Source: Biscogniauxia marginata
Lineage: Eukaryota; Ascomycota; Sordariomycetes; Xylariales; Xylariaceae
Length of the DNA: 64,000 nt
Reading direction: 5' to 3'
Assembly (NCBI GenBank): GCA_022695795.1
Contig: MU404166.1
Span: 1-64,000 of the forward strand
The translations under genes were made by a program, and so were the position numbers. Shown here piece after piece: positions 33,316 to 44,255 of the stretch; position 1 is the first letter of the stretch; the number at the start of each line of letters is the position of its first letter. A model generated the notes under the pieces. It had not been told where the DNA came from, searched no databases, and saw only the letters and a program-made list of their open reading frames with translations.

Positions 33316-35282
33316 ATGGATATATACTCGATTCCAAAGAGCCCACCCAACTTTGATGCGGTGGGCACTTTCTACATGATCTACTGTGTAACATGGACGA
33401 CCCTCGTGTTCAGTGGCATGATATTTCTTTGCATAAACCACCGTAATCCGATCCTCAAGGTCCGCGGTCTGCCCATGTCGCTTACTGCCATCCTTCTCAT
33501 GCACGCATACTGGATCCTCGCTCAAGTAACCTATCCTGTCGGACTGACCCTTCCTCTTATCCTTGCTTACGATGTTCAATACTTCTTTATGGGCCTTTGG
33601 TTCCCCTTGGGCATCGCCCTGTTCCACGCTTCCAACAGCCGATTCTTATACGTCGCCAAATTGCAGAAGCAGTACATGCAATCTGGTACTCTTCGAAAGA
33701 AGAAGTCCGGCTGCAATGGAGCGGATAGCTCTTGGCTTTGCCGTCTGAGGAACTTGGATTGCTCACTACGTATCTTGATTTATGTCGGTCTTGGCATGGT
33801 AGTTCAGGTATGTTTTTCTTTGACCATTCTAATCTGGGACACGAGTCTAAGTAGCATGTTCGACCAGGTTCTTCTTACTGTTGGCATGTGGCTTGCGTGC
33901 CGTAAATATCATCCCACATTTGGTGTTCCTGGTACGGAAGTTCACGGCGCGACGATTCCGGAGCAGTTGATAGACCTAAGCCGAGGTTGGGAGTGGTGGC
34001 CATCGGCGCTGTGGCAGGTGATTTGGACATGGATAGTAAGTTCACGTACCGCATCGAATCTGGAGTAGATACTTGATGTTAACATATGTAGGTAGCACCT
34101 ATTCTCCTCTGGCGAGCCTGGGGGATCCGCGACACTCTAGGATGGCGGTTCCAGACCATAGGTTGTTGCCTCTCAAAGTCAGTAAGACCCGTCACTATCA
34201 ATGAGTGTTGAAGACCACTAATCGTTATTTCTAGTCTTCATGCGACACCGATGTGGTTATTAGCTACTTATTTGCCAGCTTTTGAGCCGATCAATGTATA
34301 CTTTACACCGAGTCAATGGTGGGTAATTAAGCCAAGAAATGGCAACCACGGCTTGCTACGGTCAGGAAATATCGGACTCACTGACCATGTGTGCAGGATC
34401 CATCTCTCCGTGATGATGTTTGAAGTATTCACCATCTTTGTCCCCTGTTGGCAAGTTTTGAAACATCGCAGCCTTCGCAAAAAGGCAGTCGACTCAAACG
34501 CTAAGTGGGAAACGGCATCACAAGCGACAACTTTCAGAGGGTCTGTGATAGCGGCGTGCAAATCAGCATCACTTGCCGAAAAGGGCCAAGCAACGGCAAT
34601 GGATTCCTCAGACGACGAGATGGGCGACCGCCTACTTACAATGAGTGCACTAGACCACACGCTGCATGAAAACCCGGGTCCCCTACAAGAATTTTCGGCT
34701 CTTAGGGACTTCTCGGGCGAGAATATCGCCTTCCTGACTCGCACCGCCACATGGAAGTCATCGTGGCCCGCGTCCCCTAACTGTGAACAGATCCGCGATC
34801 TGTTCACCCGTGCGCTGGTGATCTACACAGACTTTGTCAGTCCCCGAGATGCAGAGTTCCCTATCAACCTAGGGTCGCAAGACCTCAAGCACCTCGAATG
34901 CATTTTCGAGAAACCAGCTAGGATCCTGTTCGGAGAAGCATCTGTCAACCCGGCTACGCCATTCGATTCCGACTGGTGCCCTCGCAGTAGGGGTAGCGAT
35001 TCTGAGGCATCCGGTAAGAACGGGGAGGAAACAGGGAGAATAGAGCTCGAGGACCTTGCGAGCAGAGTACAGTACACCGGCGACATCTCCGAGAGCTTCA
35101 ACTGTTCCGTGTTCGGCAAGGCGGAAGCACACATCAAGTACCTAGTCTTGACGAATACGTGGCCGAAATTCGTCAGTGAGACCCGAAGGTATTCCGGCGA
35201 GACTGAGCGGAGTGATGATACTGGCGTGTCCCGGTCAACTATTGTGAGCCGGGTGTCGGACCTGATTCGATCTATTCTTTGA
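33316..35282 (+). CDS. Seven-transmembrane protein with C-terminal RGS domain
   Basis: Inferred exons are 33316-33807, 33868-34035, 34092-34177, 34235-34318 and 34397-35282, giving 571 aa. Seven hydrophobic segments are visible: FYMIYCVTW, LPMSLTAILLM, LPLILAYDVQYF, ILIYVGLGMVV, WWPSALWQVIWTW, FQTIGCCLSNLHATP and WIHLSVMMFEVF. A cytosolic tail follows with an RGS-type segment (about 373-550), including DLFTRALVIYTDFVSPRDAEFPINL and HIKYLVLTNTWPKFVSE. RGS domains accelerate GTP hydrolysis by G-alpha. The layout resembles plant AtRGS1 and fungal GprK-type receptors. The first ATG in frame is 33316. Introns 33808-33867 and 34319-34396 are multiples of three with no stop, so retention would keep the frame. 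Confidence 0.82.
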
Positions 35283-37087
35283 AGCTCCAGGGCGGGTTTC
35301 CGGACAATGGCTATGCTTCGTTTTGCCACCCACCCTAACTCTTGATCGCATGAGATTAGTAATATCCTTGCCCCAGCTATGGGGCTTCTCACTCCAAAAT
35401 ATCCGGGTTTCGAGGGCTGTTCACGACAGAGTAACTCTCAGGGAGCGAAGACAGTTGTGTTGGTCTTCCTCCCAAGCCCCTGTCTCATACCAAAGGGTGT
35501 ACTCAGAAGCTCTCGCAATTTCAACTTCATCGTGGGGGACATGATTCAGCTCTAAGCAGCTCCATATCGAAGCTCGAGATTCCTGTCGATTTCCTCGGTA
35601 CTGTGTGCGACGGACTACCACTATTCAGCCACTTCTCCCCAACGAATATCTCTACACATAGTCTGACTCACTTAACTCCCTTTGTCATTCACGCCAGCAC
35701 GAAGACTTGTTATTACTACTACCGATACATAGTATCATAAGCTGAGGATCTAATTTCTCGGCATACTCTCAATCTGATAGTTATCTGGGGAACCAGGAGT
35801 CTGTTATTGATTTGTTGCCAAGGCTTTGGCAGCATCAATAATATTTAGGTTTGCTGGTATCTAGCCAGACCGCTCTGATCTGGGTCCCAACATACAGACC
35901 GAGTTATACAGGAGGATAAAGGTTTCATCTAATAAATTATTATCCCATCCCAAGCAGATCTACACATTGTCAGATAAATGTAATTAATCTGCGGCCGCGC
36001 CGCTGCACCGATACCCCAGACTAAGGAATTTCCTATCCTCGCAATGAAACTTGGCGTTCAGTTTATATTGTCTCAATATTATCCCGTACCGTTGTGATAT
36101 CGGCCCTTCTTCAAACTGATAGGAAATTCTTTCCTTTAGCACCAAGTTTCACCCCTCCACCTTGACGAATGCGTAATGTCCCTGATTTGGTTATTATTAT
36201 GGGGGGTTTTTTTTCTTCAAAATTTTTTTAACTTTTTCTTTTAATCACCTGTCATGCCGTCCCCTGCCATCAGGTCTCTTGGTGCCCGCAGCGGAAACTC
36301 TGTATAAGAGCAGGGAGAACTCGGCGCTTTTAGTGGCATGGTCTCGGGCGTGCTTCAAGACATTCGATAGGCGTCTTAACCGCCAGGCCTGGCCAGACCT
36401 AGATCTTAACTATGTACGAATGACAAGAGTGGCTTGTACTGGCTCGTAGCCCCCGGATTTCCAAAAGTCATGGGCATCATATGCTGCTAATGCACATCAA
36501 TCACGATTAATGTGACCCTGGACGTATGAAGGGATCGAGCGAGTAGAATACCATTCATTGTCTTTGTCTTGAACACTGTCTTACCGCGAGCTGGAATTTT
36601 GAAGTCCCTCGAAATCTTTTTCCCGGCAGATGCATGTCTTAGACAGCTCTAGTTACAAAACTCTCTGTTTTATATTGTGATTGGGAAGTCATTTCACACC
36701 ATGTAGCAAATCCTGCTGTCCAGCCAGCCTCCCTAGACTAGAGGACGGCAAACCGTGCTATGGGTAGCTATCTATGACTATCACACAACAGCATACGTGA
36801 GTTGACGAAGGTATACATACTATTTTCTTCATTGGTCCAATATCTCTCCTCCATTCAACCTCCCCAAGCTGAGTGCTTAGGCATCCCCCATACGAATCGG
36901 AAAATCTATGATATAATGGAAATGGTAGAAGATGTAAGGCAATTTTGCTCTCTATAGCTTGCTATACATCTAGAGATATTGATTCCCTCTAATTCGTGTC
37001 TCACCCGCCCTACTCTTTCTTCTCCTTCGCATCCAGCCCCTCCTTGCGGCTTCGGAAAAGGGAAAACAGAAAAAGAAACCAATCACA
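35283..37087. other. Intergenic
   Basis: No gene is supported in 1.8 kb. A rearranged inverted-repeat structure lies at 36021-36150 (separate entry). T/A homopolymer runs occur near 36206-36240. Confidence 0.5.
36021..36150. repeat. Degenerate inverted-repeat structure (MITE-like?)
   Basis: CTAAGGAATTTCCTATC at 36021-36037 is matched on the opposite strand by a near copy at 36118-36138. GAAACTTGG at 36045-36053 is matched inverted at 36142-36150, and CAGTTT at 36059 inverted at 36113. The pieces are in shuffled order, so they cannot form a single hairpin. It could be a decayed small element. Confidence 0.4.
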
Positions 37088-38539
37088 TCAAGCGTCCTTG
37101 TAGTGCTGCGTGAAGTCATACCTCAGCGCAAAACCAGATAGGAACAGCTCGAGTTGACGCTCCTTGTCGTTCTCGGCCTTCAAGCAAGCCTGCATGACGG
37201 GATCCCTCTCAGACAAGGTATCCGGGTCTGGGTCGGAGACGCGGCGGAAGTTGCTGGAGGAAACGGGGTTTATGACGGTCTGCCACTTCTCGACCCGCTT
37301 CTCGCTGTAGAGGTCGAGGATGGAGTCGTCCGCACGGCCGTCCCAGATGCCGGCGAGGCAGTCGTACAGGCCGCCGATGTCGACGAACCCGCCCGTGATG
37401 CCCATGCCGCCCCACGGGTTGCACAGGTGCGCCGCATCTGCCGCGAGCAGCACCCGCCCCTTCCGGAACGCCGGCGCGCACCGCTGGTGCATCTTGTACG
37501 GAGACATGTTCACTAGCTTGTACTCCTCCGGCTTCGGGTGGCCCGGGAGCATCAGCTCGAACTTCCACGGCTGCCGCGCCTTCATCTCCTCCCAGCTCAG
37601 CCCGCTGTTCTCGCCGTACGTCACCCGGTAGAGCCCGTCGGGAGTGATCCTAGCCGCCATCTGTCGAGGCCGTCTCGTGAGTCTGTGTTAAGTGTGTAAC
37701 CATTTTCTTCGGGAAAAAAAAAAGGACATACGTAGAAGTGTTCTGGGTGAAGGATGAAGCTTGAATCCTTGAAGCCGTATTTGGTGAAATCATAATACAC
37801 CTACGACGTGAGAAGGTCAGCACATCTTGAAAGAAAGAAAAAAACGAAGAGAGGTATCTTCGAAGCGCCCGGGAGCTTACGTTCGTCGCAACGATCTGCG
37901 TATCCCACGTGAAGCCGGGGAACTCGTCGCCGAACAGCGACTTCCGGACCTTGCTGGTCGCGCCGTCGCAGCCGACAATGTAATCACCATAGATCTGTGT
38001 CTTGCCCTCGGGGGTCTCGACGTCGACCCAGGCGCGGGCCTCGTCCTGGCCGGTCCCCGTGACGCGGTGGCGCCAGCGCACGACGCCGCCGTACTTGGTG
38101 AGGAACTCGTCGAGCATGAGCTGGTCGAGCTGGTCGAGGACGAGGCAGGCCATGCGCAGGTCCTCGCCGCCGACGTCCTGCAGCGCGTCGCCGTCCATGC
38201 CCGTGATCCAGCTGTGGTCGGCGAAGCGGCGCCAGCACATCGACGTCGGGCTCATGCCGCGGCGGCGGATCTCGTCGATGATCCCCGCGCGCTTGAGGTC
38301 CGGGATCGCGGGCGACCCGTAGATCGCCGCCCGCGGCTGCTTGTCCAGCTCATGCGACGCCTCGAGGATCTCGCAGGGTATCCCGTGCTTCGACAGCAGG
38401 ATCGCGAGCAGGAGACCAGAGGGCCCGGCCCCGACGATGATTACCTACTATACTTTAAGCATTTGTGAAACCACCTCGGTGTTTTATCACGTATGTCTAT
38501 AGATTCTTCTCGCACCTTTTTAAATGGGCGTTCGACCAT
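37088..38539 (-). CDS. FAD-binding aromatic-hydroxylase-type monooxygenase
   Basis: Inferred exons on the minus strand are 38516-38539, 37881-38444, 37732-37800 and 37088-37660, giving 409 aa. The first exon is only eight codons (MVERPFKK) and joins to VIIVGAGPSGL, the FAD Rossmann motif. The DG motif is GCDGATSKVRKSLFG. The FAD ribityl region is VLLAADAAHLCNPWGGMG. Exon 3 supplies VYYDFTKYGFKDSSFIL. This is the phenol-hydroxylase/PF01494 class, which hydroxylates aromatic rings using NAD(P)H. The C-terminal thioredoxin-like domain of true phenol hydroxylases is absent. Splice signals are consensus and phases all match. It sits 0.7 kb from the MDR gene on the same strand. Substrate is unknown. 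Confidence 0.87.
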
Positions 38540-39218
38540 GGTTGCGACTGGCTTTCACTTCTAGGCGCTACCTCTGTAAGCCAAGGGATTTCAAGTATGT
38601 AAGGGGGGGTTTTGAGGAGTTACGATGAAACCTCACGAGGGGAAGCTTGACATGGAGTTACTATATACTGTACCTTATTTACCGTCTTTCCCGAGTTGCC
38701 GATATGCTAGAACGATTGCCGACCCCGTGATCGATCATCTAGGGAAAGCTTCCCCGCAGTCCTGGTTGGACCCTGGCCGCATACCAAGGTCCTTCGGCTG
38801 TTAGAATACACTCATTTCGTGGGGATGGTAATACATGTATGCCCGCTGTGGTGGAACCCATCCATATGATTAACTTGGCGTCTATTCTAAGCCACGTTTC
38901 TGTGCACATCATATGACAGCGATATACTCCTCTTAACGCAACATGTATCGAGCATCCCTTATTGTGTTATATAGGTACATGATTCTAACGACGATAAGAG
39001 CTATAGCGTTGACTGTTATCGCAAAGGCAAAATCTAGTATTTCTATGAATATCGTGTATACCCAAAATCCAGAATAGGCTGAAGTAAACCATGTAGACCA
39101 AACCAACATGTGAAATCTCTAGGTTAGAACACTTGCCGGAAACTTGACTTCGAAATGGGGGAAGCGTGAAAACACAAACGTTATATATGCCCCTTAAATC
39201 ACGAACAGGTAAGATCCC
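38540..39218. other. Intergenic between FAD monooxygenase and MDR gene
   Basis: The upstream region of the FAD monooxygenase. No gene or clear motif is visible beyond a G-run near 38603. Confidence 0.5.
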
Positions 39219-40546
39219 CTACGGCACCTTAACAACGACCTTCCCAAAATGCGCACCGCTGACCAGATACCGCAGCGCGTCCCGCGCCTCCTCGAACTCG
39301 AAGACGCGGTCGACGACGGGGCGCACGCGCTCGCGCTCGTACAGGCCGAGCATCTCGACGAAGCGGTCCTTGGGCCCGTTGATGAGGCCCTTGAGCGTGA
39401 CGTTGCGCCTGAGCGCGAGCACGCTGGTGTGCAGGCGCCGCGGTGCCCCGGCTCCGGCCCCGGCCCCGGCCCCGTCGTTGTCGTTGTCGTTGTCGTCCTC
39501 CTGCTTGCCGGACACATAGCCGAAGGCGCTGATGAGCCCCCCGAACGCGACGCACTCGAACGACCTGGCCAGCGTCGCCGCGCCGCCGCACCCGAGGATG
39601 ACGTCGGCGCCGCGGCCGCCCGTCAGCTCGAGCACCTTGTCGTCCCAGTTCGGCGTCGCCGCGTAGTTGATCGTGTGGTCGGCGCCGAGCTCGCGCGCGC
39701 GCGCGAGCTTGGCGTCCGAGGACGATGTCACTATGGCTGTTTTATTGCGGAGCTGTTAATCTTGATTTCTTTTTCCCTCTTTTTTTTTTCTTTTTCTTTA
39801 TGCCCTCATGTGCAGTATAGCGTATTATATCTAGGGAGGTGAAAATTGCATCCAGGCCAGATAGGTAGGCAGGGGGGGGAAACAAACTTACCGGTCATGC
39901 CACAAGCCTTCGCAATCTGGAGCCCCGAGATGGACACTCCGCCCATTCCCTGGAGTAGGACGACCTTATCGCTACCCGTCAGGTGCTGGCCCGTGGGCTG
40001 GAAGCAGTTGATGCCCATCCAGGCCGTGACCGGCGCTATCGGGAGCGTCGCGGCCTCGTCGTCCGTCAGGTAATCGGGGACTTTGACGAGGGCGGCCGCG
40101 GAAAACACGCGGTACTGCGTCAGGCACCCCTGGAGCGGAAGTCCTAGGCTCTGCAACATATCCGTTTCGAGGATCTGGCCCGTGAGATGCGTCTGGATGA
40201 AGGTGGACACGACGCGGTCACCCTCCCTAAGCCCCCAGATATCTCCCGGCCCGACCTTCGTAACGGTTCCGCACATATCTGAGCACGGCACAAGGGCATC
40301 ACGGGTCTGCTTTAGAGACTTGTGGTGGCTGTACAAGCCCATACAAACTAGTGAGCGAGATTTAGCATTGTCAGCATGTATAACCGCTTTGCTGCGGAAA
40401 GTCCACCTACCCTCAGTGTCTCGAAAATTTAACGACACCTGGTTAATCTTGACCAAGACCTCGCCGTCCCCCGGCTCGGGCGGATCTGGTGCATTGACGA
40501 GTTGGAGGTTATCAATACCATCTTGGTAGCTAACCCATTGCTTCAT
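39219..40546 (-). CDS. MDR-family alcohol dehydrogenase-like oxidoreductase
   Basis: Exons are 40411-40546, 39892-40347 and 39219-39736, giving 369 aa. The N-terminal GroES-like domain reads EVLVKINQVSLNFRDTE, then CMGLYSHHK after the splice, and ALVPCSDMCGTV. The Rossmann fold carries VVLLQGMGGVSISGLQIAKA and GADHTINYA. The cysteine/histidine pattern of catalytic zinc dehydrogenases is not convincing; the family is the fungal zinc-type alcohol-dehydrogenase-like proteins. Exon 3 has an in-frame repeat tract giving alternating Asp-Asn then Gly-Ala (bases 39449-39505), presumably a loop insertion. Intron 40348-40410 is 63 nt, stop-free and frame-preserving. Exon 3 is far more GC-rich than exons 1-2. 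It may work with the neighbouring FAD monooxygenase. Confidence 0.87.
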
Positions 40547-41378
40547 CTTGCCCTGACCTGCCTGTCTGCCTGCTTGTCTGTCTGTTGTATAAGGGTATAT
40601 TATGAGGTACTACTAGTATATCGCGCAGTAGAAAATAAAAGTCGAGATCGATCCTATAAGTACTAATATCGCCCAACTAGTTAAACGTTGGCTGTCGCGT
40701 TACGGGGCACAGAGTCCGTTCTAGTCTTACGATTGTCACGCGAAAACCAGGACTGAAACCTGGCTCGTTGTTCGCTATACAACAGCATGAAATCACAAGC
40801 CCACCTTCAAATTAATGCTTCTCACCAAAGTATCCCCACTCCTTTGTCAACTGCCAGCAGCCCGACAAGTCGAATTTCTATAAGACCCAAGAGTTTCAGA
40901 TTATGAGACCCGATGCTAGTTTAGTTCTTACTACGAGTTGACGCCATGAATAGGGGTATGGCAAGGGAGGCGGCGCAAGTATGGCTTATAAACCACGCGA
41001 CACAGCAAATTGCCAATCTAGAGCGACTAGGAGTGTTAGATAGGTTTATAAATTTCTTGCGAAATCATGCTGGCGCTTATTGGCTCAGTGTCTAAGTTAT
41101 CCTCACTAGTTCCCAATCCCGGCTCTCTTCTATGTACATAAATCTTTAAACGCCTTCGTTGTCATTTACCCTTGAGATGACTTTCTGGAGATCGCTTGTC
41201 ATATGTATCCGTTTAGTGTTCCCGTGGTAAAAAGAAAATGTACATCTATCTCAATGCCGAATGACGGGGTATACTGGGAGGCTTCGGAAGTGAGGCCATC
41301 TCGTCATGAATATTACCTGAATGTCGAAGAGTGAATGAATATGTAAGTCTCCACAGTCTCCTCCGTATATGTCCTCGT
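40547..41378. other. Intergenic
   Basis: Contains the MDR promoter region, with repeats of the CTGTCTGC type immediately upstream of the start (40560-40585), and the 3' region of the cNMP-F-box gene. No gene is supported. Confidence 0.5.
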
Positions 41379-44255
41379 TCATCGTAGTCCGCCAGCCCCC
41401 TTCTCCACGACGAAGGCAACCGGTCGTCTTGCTCGCCGGTTACGCACTCCGCGCGGGGGAACGACACTACTTCTTCTGGTAGCCATGCCTTCTTGCGTTT
41501 GACTATCCGCCCTCTCGTCAAAGCCCCATCGTGTAACTCCACCGCCGTTGATCCAACTCTCCAGGTTCCGGCATTGGCTAATATCAGACCAGGTTAATCT
41601 GCTGCACCCGTCAAGAACGCTTTCCATCCCAATCGCAGTTACTCGTACACAGCCTCTGACACTCAGGCGCTCGAGGTCATGGAGATGCAGAGCAATGCAT
41701 GCCAGGCTATTATCGCTTACAGCACTACCGCAAAATGCCATCTTAAGCTCCCGTAGTTGTGGTAGACCGAGAGCGACAACCTCTGTGGCCGTATCCGATA
41801 ATGCACAACAGAAAGAGAGATCCAGATGGGTCAGTGCTTTGGCTGCATTAACAAGGGCAACAATAGCGTTGTCAGACAAGTAGGTGCAGTCAGCTAAGCA
41901 GAGGTGTGAAAGGTTGGTGAAACGAAAGGGTGCCCACGACTGGAAGCCGGCATCAGTGATTGATGTGCAGCGAGTTAGGGTGAGTGACTGCAGTCGGTTC
42001 GACGCGTGAGCTGCCATGTGCGCCATTGAACGATCAGTGATATGCTTGCAGTATGAGAGGTTGAGGCGCTTGAGCTTTGGACATCCGATGACGGTGCCAG
42101 GAGGCGGCAGTGTCACCGTCTGCGTTTGAGGCTTCTGGCCCTTGAGTCGTGCCGCCGAACTTGCTATTACTACTTGCTTGGTGGTCTGAGCATGTTCTGG
42201 CACGACCCAACCTACTACACGAGCAAGGAGGTTGTCGCCAACTTTACGACAGTTACTCCAATCCACCTCCTCAAGGCCTTTAGCATTGTCGCTCATATCT
42301 AGAATCTGGTTGGCCGAGACATCCCATACAGATTTCATTCTCCAGATCTTGATGTTCTTGCCACAGGTTTTCCACAATGCTGAGAACCCTTGGTCAGTGA
42401 TGTGGAAGCAATTACTTAGGTCGACCGATATTGGCCGTGTCCCAAGAAATGGAGCGATGATGTTGGTGAGCACCTCATCGGTGACCCTGCGGTTGTGAGG
42501 TGCCAAGTCCACATGCTCACATAACTTTGGTGAAGTTTCAAGAAGCTTGCGCCAATGAGAACAAGCTTGCCTAAGGCGGAGGAGTTCCACGATATCTAGG
42601 TATTGGAAGACAGCCACTAGAATATCGTCAGGGAGAAGCAGCTCTTGGCTTAGAGGGGATCTCGGAAGTAGCCTAGCTTTCTTCGTCGGGCCCTCGGAAT
42701 CCGGAGACGCCATCGACGGCGCCGAGAATCGAATTGGCGTGGTAGTGTCTATCATACGCGGACGAATACCATTGGAGGTGGGCGTGCTAGGTGAATCGCT
42801 AGGCGGGGTAGGCGGAGCGAGAGAGCCTCGCCGTCGATTCCGTAAATTTTCCATGTCAACGCTAAGATATGGATCGGGGTCCTTCGGTTTCATCTGATCG
42901 GACTCATCCTTGACGGGCGAGGCAGGCTTCGAGGGAGTGGTGAACGTGACCTGCGGTGTTGGCTTAGTAGGGGTAGACGGCAGATCGGTTTTATCTACCT
43001 TCTCGACATCCATCATCTCCACATCGTCATCATCTCCCGGTCTGATCCGATTTCGTGCTGTGTCCTCGACTTGCTTTCTAATGCCTGGTGGACATCGCTT
43101 CCATAGCTCTTCTAGAGCCTCGCCGCTAATCATGAGACACTCGACAGTGGTGATAGATTTGACCGTCGCCGTTCGCCGGAGTGAGAGGCCAAGGCTGGCA
43201 ACCTCCCCAAAGTACTGACCTTGTTTCAAACGAGGTCTTATCATGGATGAGCGCGTCGCCCTCTTCGGTGGCTGCCCCTCGGGCACTTCATGTATAACCT
43301 CCGCCTCTCCGCGGACAATGAAAAATATCTCATTGCCGGTTTGTCCTTGACGAATTATATCAGTGAAAGGTGAGTAGGTCTTTGGTGTCGCACTCATGCC
43401 GAGAAAGTGCAGGATATCGGGAGGAAGTGTAGAGAATAGAGGAAGCTCCTTAAGCGTTTGCCGCACATTCACCAGACCACTACCCAACGCACTACCCGCT
43501 GCCGGATCTTCGATCACCCCAGGACTGGGAGATTTTCTCTTCTTCGTATTCACCACGGTTCCCTCCTTGATGATCCCCACTTCACCGGTCGAGACCTCAC
43601 CAGGAACCGCCTCCCGAGCTATCGCCGACCCCTTTGTAGTTTTGAGGGTATGGCCATTTTCTTGGCGCTTCTTATTCAAAATGGTCAGACGTTCATGAGC
43701 TTCGTGGCGGATGGCCTTCTCCATGTCGGGGAACCTAGGTAACTCCAAATGAAGATCCTCCTTCTTGAGTACGAGAAGTAGACATTTCGTGCGCGCAACG
43801 ATCGTGGCTGTTCGGGGCATGTCCATGAGGACCCCGATCTCACCGAAGAACGAGCCGGGCTTAAGTTCAGCGAACACAGCTTCTCCATCCCTCGAGGTCA
43901 CAGCGACAACCCCGCGGACCAGCCAATACATAGCCTTTGCTTCGTCCCCTTCCGTCAAGACGTGGTCGTGTGCCGAGTGAACTTGAGGCCTTAAATGCTT
44001 GCCAATAGCTACCAGAAATTCCTCGGGCGCTGACTTAAAGAGTGGGAAGGATCTCATGCGGTCGAGCATGTCTAGTGGCATATCTGGAATGGTCGAAGCC
44101 GTGAGCGGAGATGGCCGCATCGGCCGAGTAGGGTTTGTCTCGACATTGAAGGATCTGATCAGGGATATGGGGTCCGGAAGTTGGCCGTTAGCTGGATGGT
44201 GGGCCAACGCCCTGTAGGGCGAAGGCGGCGAGTACGAGACTCTACTTCGTCTCAT
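41379..44255 (-). CDS. Two cyclic-nucleotide-binding domains + F-box + leucine-rich repeats
   Basis: A 958-aa intronless protein. CNB domain 1 (about 66-175) has the phosphate-binding cassette FGEIGVLMDMPRTAT (Glu139, Arg148). CNB domain 2 (about 270-395) has FGEVASLGLSLRRTAT (351-364). A basic KKRKSPSP segment near 238 could be a nuclear signal. A Ser/Thr/Pro-rich linker (about 400-535) follows. The F-box (about 540-583) reads LLLPDDILVAVFQYL. Residues 590-880 contain LRRs of the cysteine-containing Fbxl type, such as CPKLKRLNLSYCKHITD. The C-terminus is basic. The architecture predicts an SCF substrate receptor whose activity is set by cAMP/cGMP or another nucleotide. That role is inference; ligand binding is not shown by sequence alone. 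The start ATG is the first in a long clean frame. Confidence 0.93.
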   Translation of the reverse strand: MRRSRVSYSPPSPYRALAHHPANGQLPDPISLIRSFNVETNPTRPMRPSPLTASTIPDMPLDMLDRMRSFPLFKSAPEEFLVAIGKHLRPQVHSAHDHVLTEGDEAKAMYWLVRGVVAVTSRDGEAVFAELKPGSFFGEIGVLMDMPRTATIVARTKCLLLVLKKEDLHLELPRFPDMEKAIRHEAHERLTILNKKRQENGHTLKTTKGSAIAREAVPGEVSTGEVGIIKEGTVVNTKKRKSPSPGVIEDPAAGSALGSGLVNVRQTLKELPLFSTLPPDILHFLGMSATPKTYSPFTDIIRQGQTGNEIFFIVRGEAEVIHEVPEGQPPKRATRSSMIRPRLKQGQYFGEVASLGLSLRRTATVKSITTVECLMISGEALEELWKRCPPGIRKQVEDTARNRIRPGDDDDVEMMDVEKVDKTDLPSTPTKPTPQVTFTTPSKPASPVKDESDQMKPKDPDPYLSVDMENLRNRRRGSLAPPTPPSDSPSTPTSNGIRPRMIDTTTPIRFSAPSMASPDSEGPTKKARLLPRSPLSQELLLPDDILVAVFQYLDIVELLRLRQACSHWRKLLETSPKLCEHVDLAPHNRRVTDEVLTNIIAPFLGTRPISVDLSNCFHITDQGFSALWKTCGKNIKIWRMKSVWDVSANQILDMSDNAKGLEEVDWSNCRKVGDNLLARVVGWVVPEHAQTTKQVVIASSAARLKGQKPQTQTVTLPPPGTVIGCPKLKRLNLSYCKHITDRSMAHMAAHASNRLQSLTLTRCTSITDAGFQSWAPFRFTNLSHLCLADCTYLSDNAIVALVNAAKALTHLDLSFCCALSDTATEVVALGLPQLRELKMAFCGSAVSDNSLACIALHLHDLERLSVRGCVRVTAIGMESVLDGCSRLTWSDISQCRNLESWINGGGVTRWGFDERADSQTQEGMATRRSSVVPPRGVRNRRARRPVAFVVEKGAGGLR

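Noticed and set aside
39449..39505. GC-rich repeat as a possible intron or sequencing error in the MDR gene
   Set aside because: The reading frame is maintained on both sides and the repeat is in codon multiples, so a coding repeat is simpler.
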